From the NCBI GenBank assembly GCA_007130445.1, contig SLSM01000032.1, positions 1 to 10,031 on the forward strand: a stretch of 10,031 nucleotides of DNA, in the 5' to 3' direction. The position numbers and the translations under genes were made by a program. Origin of the DNA: Trueperaceae bacterium (lineage in GTDB: Bacteria > Deinococcota > Deinococci > Deinococcales > Trueperaceae). Under the pieces are notes generated by a model. It did not search any database, had not been told where the DNA came from, and saw only the letters and a program-made list of their open reading frames with translations. Shown in pieces: positions 4,650 through 10,031 of the stretch (the first letter of the stretch is position 1; each line of letters opens with the position of its first letter).

Positions 4650-7364
4650 ATGCGCCTGCGCACGCTCGGGGAACTGCGCCTCGAGGGCACGGTCGCCGCT
4701 CGGCGACCGAAACCGCTGCTGCTCGTCGCCTACCTCGCACTCGAGGGGCCTCGGGCTCGCTCGCACCTGAGCGAGCTCTTCTGGCCCGACGCCTCGGATC
4801 GCCGCAACCGCCTGTCGGTCACGCTGTCACGGCTGCGGCGTGAGGCGCCGGGCGCGATCGAGACCGACGACGATCGCGTCTGGACGAGGCTGGCCTGCGA
4901 TGCGGTCGACCTCCAGGCTGCGCTCGCAAGACGCGACGTGGGCGAGTCCGAGCGGGTGTACCAGGGCGCGTTCTTGGCGAACCTCGACCTCGCACTCGGC
5001 GCCGAGCTCGAGGAGTGGGTCCACGACACGCGTGAGCACCTGGCCGACAGCGTGCGCGAGGCGCTGGTGGCGCACGCACGGGGGTTCGCCGAGCGCCTCG
5101 ACTTCGGTCGCGCCTCACAGGTCGCGCTTCGCGCCGCGGAGGTCGCGGGCGCAACGGTGCCGGAGCCGGACCTCTTCGCCCTCGTCGCCGACCTGCTCAC
5201 GGCTGGCACGGAAGACCTCAGCGGCCCCTGGCGGCGGTTGGCGGCCCGTGAAGGCGCCTCGCTCCCGACACCCGCCACGGCGGTCGCAGCGCGTAGGCGC
5301 CTCGCGCCGAGCGAATCGACGAGGTCGGTCGACCACAACCTGCCACCCACTGCCACGTCGTTCGTGGGACGCGAGCGCGAGCTGGTCGGTATCACCGAGT
5401 TGTTCGATGGGCTCGGGGCCCGCCTCGTCACGCTGCACGGACCCGGCGGCACCGGGAAGACGCGACTCGCGCTGGAGGTTGCCCGCTCCCGGACGCAGGT
5501 ACCCGGCGTCGATGCGGTGTACCTGGTGCCGTTGGCGAGCGTGCGCTCGGGCGCCGACCTGCCGGCAGCGATCGCGGCGGCGCTCGGTGTAGCGGTCGCG
5601 CCGGGCGGCTCGGCGCTCGACGCCCTCCGCTCCACCCATGGCGAACGTCACGTCGTGATCGTCCTCGACGAGGCAGAGCACCTGAGCGACGAGGGACCGG
5701 CCTTGTCGGCGCTCCTCACCGCGTTGCCGCACCTGCGCCTGCTGGTGACCTCGAGGCGGCTGCTCGACGTCGAGGAGGAACACGTGTGGCGTCTCGGCGG
5801 GCTCTCGCTTCCCGAGCCAGGCGTCGACGCAGCCGCGGACGCGTCGGCGTCGGATGCCGTGCGGCTCTTCGAGCACCGAGCGCGTCGCGCCAGGGCCGAT
5901 CTGACGCTCACCGAGGCCGACCTGGTGCACGTCACACGGATCTGCCGATTGCTCGAAGGCTCGCCTCTGGCCCTCGAGTTGGCGGCCGTGTGGGTGCGGT
6001 CGTTGCCGCCGGCCGAGATCGAGGGCGTGATCGCGAGCTCGCTCGACGCGTTGGCGACCCCGTCACGCAACATCGCGCCGGGTCATCGCAGCATGCGCGC
6101 GGTCTTCGACCGCTCCTGGGAGCTCCTCGACCCAGGCGTGCGCGTCACGGCCGCGCGGCTATCGGTCTTCCCAGACGGTGCCTCCGACGACACCGCTGCG
6201 GCCGTCGCGCAGGCAGGCGCCTCCGACCTCGCTGCGCTCATCGACGCCTCGCTGCTGCAGCGGGGCGCCGACGGGCGGCTTCGACAGCACACGCTCCTAC
6301 GCCAGTACGCACGCGAGAGACTCGCCGACGACCCTACCGACGCCGCGGAGACCGAGGCGCGCCTGGTGCAGTCGATGCACACGCTCGCGACGTCGGCAGA
6401 ACCCCACCTCACCGGGCTGGAGCAGGCGCGCTGGTTGGAGGCCCTCGAAGCCGAGACCAGCGCGCTGCGCACGGCGCTCGAGGTCGCCGAGCGCAGCGAC
6501 CCGGCGCTCGGGCTGGGCGTCGCCTACGCGCTGCGTCAGTTCTGGTTCGTGCGCTCCCACCTCGGTTGGGTGAGCGCATGCGCCACGCGACTCGTCGAGG
6601 CGCTCGGCCGGTCCGGCGACCCGCTGCTCCGAGCCCGGGGTCTCTACGTGGCGGCACTCGCGCCGCCGTGGAGCGTGACGAACGCGGCGCGCATCGACGA
6701 TGCGCTCACGCTCGCGCGACGCTGCGACGACGCGCTGCTCGTGGCCGAAGCGACCCTGCACGCGGGCACGGTCGCGGGCGCACTCGGTGACGCCGGTGCC
6801 GCCCTCGATCATCTCACGGAGGCGCTGACGTCCTTCCAGGAACTGGGCCATCGCGTCGGCGAGGCGGCCGCACTGAACAGACTGGGCGCCCTCGCGTACT
6901 TCGCTGGCGACCTCGCCGAGGCGAAGCGCCGTTACGAGGAGAGCCTCGTGCTGGAGACCGAGCTGAACAACGCCTGGGGCATAGGCTCGCGGCTCTACAA
7001 CCTCGCGATCATCGCGAAGCGCACCGGGGCGTTCGCGGAGGCTCTGACGGCGTACCGACGCTCGCTGCGCTTGAACGTCGAGCTCGGGGACCGGCGCCAC
7101 GCGGGCCTCGTCCTGGAGGGGTTGGCCTGCCTCGCAGTCGCTCGGGGCGACCCGCTGCGCGCGGCCACGCTCTGGGGGGCGGTCGAGGCGGAGCGCCGCC
7201 GGACCTTCCGTCCGCGTGTCGGCATCGAGCTCGAGCACTTCACGAGCGACCTCGCAGAGGCGCGAGCGCAGACGACCGACGACGTGTTCGACGCCTCGTG
7301 GGCACACGGCGAGCGAACCGGGTTCGATGCGGTGCTCCAGGCCGAGCTCGACGCAGCGCGCTGA
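4650..7364 (+). CDS. AfsR/SARP-family transcriptional regulator with BTAD, NB-ARC (STAND) ATPase and TPR domains
   Basis: The product has 904 residues and is predicted cytoplasmic. The start at 4650 is fixed because the DNA-binding domain begins immediately (LRTLGELRL). Residues ~1-75 form an OmpR-like winged helix (ELFWPDASDRRNRLSVTLSRLRR-type recognition region), and ~90-230 the helical BTAD domain. FVGRERELVGI leads into the STAND ATPase: Walker A GPGGTGKT (264-271), Walker B VVIVLDEAE (335-343), sensor VTSRR (366-370) and GSPLALELAA (437-446). A winged-helix stretch (SWELLDPGVR...LSVFPDGAS) follows. TPR-like repeats occupy ~690-830, with a C-terminal end typical of LuxR/AfsR-like ATPases (GAVEAER... 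then FDASWAHGER). Such proteins switch transcription when the TPR part senses a ligand or partner and ATP is bound. All ATPase motifs look intact. It is divergent from the small membrane-protein gene and directly precedes the dCMP deaminase; either could be a target. The ligand is unknown. Confidence 0.93.
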   Translation: MRLRTLGELRLEGTVAARRPKPLLLVAYLALEGPRARSHLSELFWPDASDRRNRLSVTLSRLRREAPGAIETDDDRVWTRLACDAVDLQAALARRDVGESERVYQGAFLANLDLALGAELEEWVHDTREHLADSVREALVAHARGFAERLDFGRASQVALRAAEVAGATVPEPDLFALVADLLTAGTEDLSGPWRRLAAREGASLPTPATAVAARRRLAPSESTRSVDHNLPPTATSFVGRERELVGITELFDGLGARLVTLHGPGGTGKTRLALEVARSRTQVPGVDAVYLVPLASVRSGADLPAAIAAALGVAVAPGGSALDALRSTHGERHVVIVLDEAEHLSDEGPALSALLTALPHLRLLVTSRRLLDVEEEHVWRLGGLSLPEPGVDAAADASASDAVRLFEHRARRARADLTLTEADLVHVTRICRLLEGSPLALELAAVWVRSLPPAEIEGVIASSLDALATPSRNIAPGHRSMRAVFDRSWELLDPGVRVTAARLSVFPDGASDDTAAAVAQAGASDLAALIDASLLQRGADGRLRQHTLLRQYARERLADDPTDAAETEARLVQSMHTLATSAEPHLTGLEQARWLEALEAETSALRTALEVAERSDPALGLGVAYALRQFWFVRSHLGWVSACATRLVEALGRSGDPLLRARGLYVAALAPPWSVTNAARIDDALTLARRCDDALLVAEATLHAGTVAGALGDAGAALDHLTEALTSFQELGHRVGEAAALNRLGALAYFAGDLAEAKRRYEESLVLETELNNAWGIGSRLYNLAIIAKRTGAFAEALTAYRRSLRLNVELGDRRHAGLVLEGLACLAVARGDPLRAATLWGAVEAERRRTFRPRVGIELEHFTSDLAEARAQTTDDVFDASWAHGERTGFDAVLQAELDAAR

Positions 7365-7378
7365 GCCCCAGCGAGCGC

Positions 7379-7384
7379 TACCAT
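7379..7384 (+). promoter_or_regulatory. -10 box TACCAT, leaderless start of the dCMP deaminase gene
   Basis: TACCAT ends 5 bases before the ATG at 7390, with no Shine-Dalgarno in between. It lies in the 25-base gap after the regulator gene, so the deaminase may be transcribed from its own promoter as well as by read-through. Confidence 0.5.
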
Positions 7385-7389
7385 CGACC

Positions 7390-7902
7390 ATGGCGAAGCC
7401 CGATTGGGACACCTACTTCATGTCGATCGCCCTGGCGGTCCGCTCCCGCGCGGACTGCACCGGCAACCGCGTCGGCGCGATCCTGGTGCAGGATCGCTTC
7501 ATCGTCGCCACCGGCTACAACGGCACCCCCTCTGGCGCGCCGAACTGCAGCGAGGGCGGCTGCGAGCGCTGCGCCCACCCGGAGCGCTACCCGAGCGGGC
7601 AGGGCTACGACCTGTGCACGTGCGTCCACGCGGAGGCCAACGCCCTCCTGATGGCGGCCCGGGTGGGGATACGCACGAGTGGCAGCACCATCTACACGAC
7701 CATGCGTCCGTGCTTCGGCTGTTCCGTCAGCCTCGCCCAGGCGGGCGTGGAGCGCGTCGTCTACCTGCACGAGTGGCGCCACCCCGATCCGGCGTACCGC
7801 GGCGCCTACGAGGCCCTCCAGGCGCGCTTCGCCGGCGGCCTCACGCGCCTGGACGTCGACGACCCCGACGCGGACTGGGCCGTGCGCAACCGCAGGCCCT
7901 GA
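7390..7902 (+). CDS. deoxycytidylate (dCMP) deaminase
   Basis: The 170-residue product matches the zinc-dependent cytidine/deoxycytidylate deaminase family. It converts dCMP to dUMP in the cytoplasm, feeding thymidylate synthesis. The catalytic signature is present: HAE at 80-82 (H80 zinc ligand, E82 proton shuttle) and PCFGC at 107-111 (zinc ligands C108 and C111). The early part has the family hallmarks GAILV and TGYNGTPSG. Between them lies a cysteine-rich insert (C53, C58, C61, H63, C76, C78), which in dCMP deaminases of the ComEB/DCD1 type holds a second, structural zinc. The length is normal and no residue is missing. The ATG at 7390 fits the conserved N-terminus (DWDTYFMSIALAVRSR), and the frame upstream of it is non-homologous. 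The gene lies 25 bases after the regulator and 74 bases before the importer operon. Confidence 0.95.
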   Translation: MAKPDWDTYFMSIALAVRSRADCTGNRVGAILVQDRFIVATGYNGTPSGAPNCSEGGCERCAHPERYPSGQGYDLCTCVHAEANALLMAARVGIRTSGSTIYTTMRPCFGCSVSLAQAGVERVVYLHEWRHPDPAYRGAYEALQARFAGGLTRLDVDDPDADWAVRNRRP

Positions 7903-7906
7903 GCGC

Positions 7907-7918
7907 CGCGACGTCGCG
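7907..7918. repeat. 12-base perfect palindrome CGCGACGTCGCG
   Basis: It begins 4 bases after the deaminase stop and lies about 40 bases upstream of the candidate -10 box of the importer operon. It may be an operator half-site pair or simply a GC-rich coincidence. Confidence 0.35.
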
Positions 7919-7934
7919 CGCGGGGCCGGCAACT

Positions 7935-7953
7935 GATGCGCGCCTGACGCATC
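7935..7953. promoter_or_regulatory. inverted repeat GATGCG-n7-CGCATC, candidate operator of the importer operon
   Basis: Six-base arms (7935-7940 and 7948-7953) flank seven bases, and the element ends 5 bases before the candidate -10 box, over the usual -35 position. This is a common place for a repressor site in sugar-uptake operons. No regulator gene for it is in the window. Confidence 0.35.
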
Positions 7954-7958
7954 CGTCG

Positions 7959-7964
7959 TATCGT
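7959..7964 (+). promoter_or_regulatory. possible -10 box TATCGT of the importer operon
   Basis: TATCGT fits TAnnnT and lies 12 bases before the ATG at 7977. A short AGGA (7969-7972) follows 4 bases from the ATG, so the leader would be very short. No clear -35 box is seen. Confidence 0.4.
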
Positions 7965-7976
7965 CGTCAGGATCGC

Positions 7977-8834
7977 ATGAGCGAACGTCGGCAGGCCTCC
8001 CTCCTCGCGCTCCCCGCCCTCGCGGTGTTCGTCCTGTTCAGCGTGGTCCCGCTCCTCGCCGTGGCGCGCTACGCCACCTGGCGCTGGAGCGGCACGTCCG
8101 AACCCGTCGGGGTCGGCGCCGCCAACCTGGTGCGGCTCCTGCGCGACGACGCGTTGTGGCAGTCGCTCGGCACCACGGTGACGTTCGCGCTGATCGCCAT
8201 GCCGACCTTCATCGCGCTGTCGCTGGTGATCGCGCTGGCGATCGAGGGGCTGCGCGTCGAACGGTTCGTCAAGGCGCTGCTGTTCGCGCCCGGCCTGGTG
8301 ACCGTCGGCGGCTCCGCGATCGCCTGGTACCTCCTCTACAACCCCGACTTCGGCGTGCTGGTCGAGCTGACGGGTGTGCGCCTGCCGTGGACCACGCAGC
8401 CTGCCGCCGCGCTGGCCTACGTGATCGCGTTCACCCTCTGGCAGCAGACGGGGTACGGCGTCCTGGTGGTCTCAGCGGCGCTCAAGGGCGTGCCGCGCGA
8501 GGTCAAGGAAGCGGCCCGCATCGATGGCGCCCACGAGCGCGACGTGCGCCGCTTCATCGTGGTGCCGCTGCTCAGGCCGACGCTGGCGTTCCTGACCATC
8601 GTCGGGACCGTGCTCGCGCTGCAGTCCTACACGGCCGTCTACCTGCTGACGCGCGGCGGGCCCTTCGGCAGCACGCGGGTGCTCGGCTACTACGTCTTCG
8701 AGACGGCGTTCGAGCGCTTCGAGCTCGGCTACGGAGCGGCGCTGACGCTGTTCGTGCTGCTCGTCACGCTGGTGGTGGCGGTGTTGCAGGCGCGCGTCCT
8801 GGTCGAGCGCAGCGCGCGCGGAGCGCGGGCGTGA
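7977..8834 (+). CDS. carbohydrate ABC transporter permease, MalF/UgpA-type (first permease)
   Basis: The 285-residue product is an inner-membrane permease of the carbohydrate-uptake type 1 (CUT1) class. Six hydrophobic segments are visible at roughly 9-30, 64-90, 98-121, 143-169, 200-225 and 257-280. The cytoplasmic EAA loop that contacts the ATPase is intact at 175-185 (EVKEAARIDGA), followed by the RxxVVPLLRP element. The length and the N-terminal LLALPALAVFVLFSVVPL hallmark are typical of the MalF/UgpA partner. The ATG at 7977 starts just before this segment. It overlaps the next gene by 4 bases (GTGA), so the two are translationally coupled and probably form a heterodimer. Substrate cannot be read from the permease; the nearby binding protein suggests a glycerol-3-phosphate or sugar ligand. 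Confidence 0.93.
   Translation: MSERRQASLLALPALAVFVLFSVVPLLAVARYATWRWSGTSEPVGVGAANLVRLLRDDALWQSLGTTVTFALIAMPTFIALSLVIALAIEGLRVERFVKALLFAPGLVTVGGSAIAWYLLYNPDFGVLVELTGVRLPWTTQPAAALAYVIAFTLWQQTGYGVLVVSAALKGVPREVKEAARIDGAHERDVRRFIVVPLLRPTLAFLTIVGTVLALQSYTAVYLLTRGGPFGSTRVLGYYVFETAFERFELGYGAALTLFVLLVTLVVAVLQARVLVERSARGARA
8820..8823 (+). promoter_or_regulatory. ribosome binding site GGAG deciding the GTG start of the second permease
   Basis: GGAG lies 7 bases before GTG 8831 and 16 before ATG 8840, so the GTG that overlaps the preceding stop codon is preferred. Confidence 0.6.
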
Positions 8835-9604
8835 TCGTCATGCGCCTGATCACCGCGGCGGTGTGCGTGTTCGTGGCGCTGCCGCTGGCATGGCTCCTCT
8901 ACGCCGCCTTCATACCGGCCGAGGCGCTCATCGCGGCCAACATCGCGACGTTCGGCGTGACGCTCGAGAACTTCGCGGCACTGCGCGGCACGGGCCTGTG
9001 GCGCGCGATGGGCGTGTCGGTCCTGGCCTCGGGCTTGGCCGTTGCTGGGCAGTTGGCGTTCGGCCTGGGCGCGGCCTACGCGATCCGCAACGGCGCGCGG
9101 CTGCTCGGGTTGGTCCTGTTGCTGATGGCGATCCCGAGCGAACTGCTGCTCGTGCCGCTCTACCGGCAGCTGCAGACGCTGTCGTTGATCGACACCCTCG
9201 GGGCGCTCGTCGTGCCGTTCCTGGCGAGCCCGTTGATCGTGTTCCTCCTGCTGCAGGCGCTGCGGCGCCTCCCGTGGGAGCTGATCGAGGCGGCGCGGCT
9301 CGACGGCGCGAGCGAGGGCGTGATCGTCGCGCGGGTCGTGGCGCCGGTGCTGCGGCCCGAGATGGTCGCGGCCGCGGTGCTGGCGTTCGCCGCACACTGG
9401 AACCTGGTGCTCTACCCTCGTGTCATGACCACCGAGTCGCTCTGGACCGTGCAGGTGTTCCTCACCGACCTGCTGCGCACCCGCTCGTTCGAGTGGGGGC
9501 TGCTCGGCGCCGCCGCGCTCGTCGCCAGTGCTCCGATCCTCATCCTCTACGTCGTGTTCGAGAAGCGCATCATCGCCACCTTCGAGGCAGGGTTCCGCTC
9601 GTGA
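8831..9604 (+). CDS. carbohydrate ABC transporter permease, MalG/UgpE-type (second permease)
   Basis: The 257-residue product is the partner of the preceding permease in the inner membrane. The first membrane helix begins almost at once (~5-27), and a periplasmic stretch with TLENFAAL, typical of MalG/UgpE proteins, follows. The EAA loop is intact at 150-160 (ELIEAARLDGA), followed by APVLRP, and the C-terminus has the usual NLVLYPRVMTTE element and a last helix ending FEKRIIATFEAGF. It is some 20 residues shorter than typical MalG/UgpE, mostly at the N-terminus. GTG 8831 is chosen because of the ribosome site and the 4-base overlap with the upstream stop; ATG 8840 is the alternative. The solute-binding protein gene follows after 47 bases. 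Confidence 0.92.
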   Translation: MIVMRLITAAVCVFVALPLAWLLYAAFIPAEALIAANIATFGVTLENFAALRGTGLWRAMGVSVLASGLAVAGQLAFGLGAAYAIRNGARLLGLVLLLMAIPSELLLVPLYRQLQTLSLIDTLGALVVPFLASPLIVFLLLQALRRLPWELIEAARLDGASEGVIVARVVAPVLRPEMVAAAVLAFAAHWNLVLYPRVMTTESLWTVQVFLTDLLRTRSFEWGLLGAAALVASAPILILYVVFEKRIIATFEAGFRS

Positions 9605-9639
9605 CCGCGAGCAGCCACGCCATCGGGGTGGCCGACACC

Positions 9640-9645
9640 AGGAGG
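9640..9645 (+). promoter_or_regulatory. strong ribosome binding site AGGAGG of the solute-binding protein gene
   Basis: AGGAGG is 6 bases before ATG 9652. It is the strongest site in the operon, in keeping with the excess of binding protein over permease usual for ABC importers. Confidence 0.75.
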
Positions 9646-9651
9646 CACCGC

Positions 9652-10031
9652 ATGCCCAGATCCCTTCGGCTCGTCACGCTCTGCACCGTCCTCGCGCTCG
9701 CCGCGGCGAGCGCCTCGGCGCAGACCGTGGTCACCTTCTGGCACTCGATGGAGGGTGGTGAGGCGGCCGTCACGGAGCTGGTCGCGTCGTTCAACGCGTC
9801 GCAGAGCGAGGTCCGCGTCGACGCCCGCTACATCGGTTCGTACGCCGACGCCCAGACGCGCCTGATCGCCGCGTTCGGCACGAACGACGAGCCGACGCTG
9901 TTCCAGGCCGAGATCGGCTTCTTCCCGCAGCTCGTCGGCGACGGCGCCGTGCAAGACCTCGGCGACTTGGTGGCCGAACTCGACGAGGCCTTCCTCGCCG
10001 ACTTCGTGCCGGGGCTGTGGGCGTACGGCGA
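9652..10031 (+). CDS. ABC transporter solute-binding protein, UgpB/extracellular family 1, N-terminal part (3' end outside window)
   Basis: 126 complete codons are visible with no stop before the window ends. The N-terminus is a classic Sec signal peptide: PRSLR, then a hydrophobic core, then SASAQT with probable signal peptidase I cleavage after SASA. There is no lipobox cysteine, so the protein should be free in the periplasm. The mature part starts VVTFWHSMEGGEAAVTELV, then FNASQSEVRV and YIGSYADAQTRLIAA, closely like UgpB-type family 1 solute-binding proteins, whose best-known ligand is sn-glycerol-3-phosphate or its diesters; sugars are also possible. The binding residues mostly lie beyond the window. 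It is third in the operon after two permeases, and no ATP-binding subunit is seen. Family membership is firm, ligand is inferred. Confidence 0.9.
   Translation, partial: MPRSLRLVTLCTVLALAAASASAQTVVTFWHSMEGGEAAVTELVASFNASQSEVRVDARYIGSYADAQTRLIAAFGTNDEPTLFQAEIGFFPQLVGDGAVQDLGDLVAELDEAFLADFVPGLWAYG

Noticed and set aside
4485..4766. Extension of the 91-residue membrane protein to an upstream - strand start
   Set aside because: It would overlap the regulator's coding start, and the GGGAGG site with tandem ATG at 4484/4481 gives a better start.
1..10031. CRISPR arrays, tRNA or rRNA genes, insertion sequences, attachment sites
   Set aside because: I looked for regularly spaced repeats, tRNA-like arms, transposase motifs and terminal inverted repeats and saw none. 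The only repeat of note is the 17-base leader repeat.

Overview
The window is very GC-rich (roughly 70% by eye). It carries seven well-supported genes on the + strand, the first and last cut by the window edges, and two small genes on the - strand. The proteins look like those of a diderm, high-GC bacterium. The ABC-transporter solute-binding protein has an ordinary signal peptidase I signal (ending ...ASAQ) and no lipobox, so a periplasm is likely. Two genes have a TAnnnT -10 box only a few bases before the ATG and no Shine-Dalgarno, the leaderless pattern common in Deinococcota and also in Actinobacteria. A Deinococcota (Trueperaceae-like) origin is my best guess, from overall impression and not from any search.

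Layout. 1-1485: C-terminal part of a U32-family protein (DUF3656-type linker and a cysteine-rich U32-like C-terminal domain), followed by a strong hairpin. 1588-3978: a secreted protein with a transglutaminase-like fold whose catalytic triad is replaced, ending in an unusual cysteine- and glycine-rich hydrophobic tail. 3979-4649: a 671-base gap between + strand genes. It holds two small - strand genes, a 91-residue two-helix membrane protein and a 45-residue relative that looks like the same protein with the membrane hairpin removed. They share leader, N-terminus and C-terminus. 4650-7364: an AfsR/SARP-type regulator (winged helix, BTAD, NB-ARC/STAND ATPase, TPR). 7390-7902: a zinc-dependent dCMP deaminase. 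7977-10031: a carbohydrate or glycerol-phosphate ABC importer (two permeases, then the solute-binding protein, cut by the window edge). No ATPase subunit is visible.

How they fit together. The importer genes form one transcription unit (4-base overlap between permeases, 47-base gap to the binding protein), preceded by a candidate promoter and two inverted repeats that could be operators. The SARP-type ATPase is divergent from the small membrane-protein gene (165-base shared upstream region) and sits 25 bases upstream of the dCMP deaminase. Both the regulator and the deaminase appear to have their own leaderless promoter, so functional linkage is possible but not shown. The U32 gene is ordinary housekeeping. 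The parts least explained by known families are the small - strand pair and the tail of the pseudo-transglutaminase.
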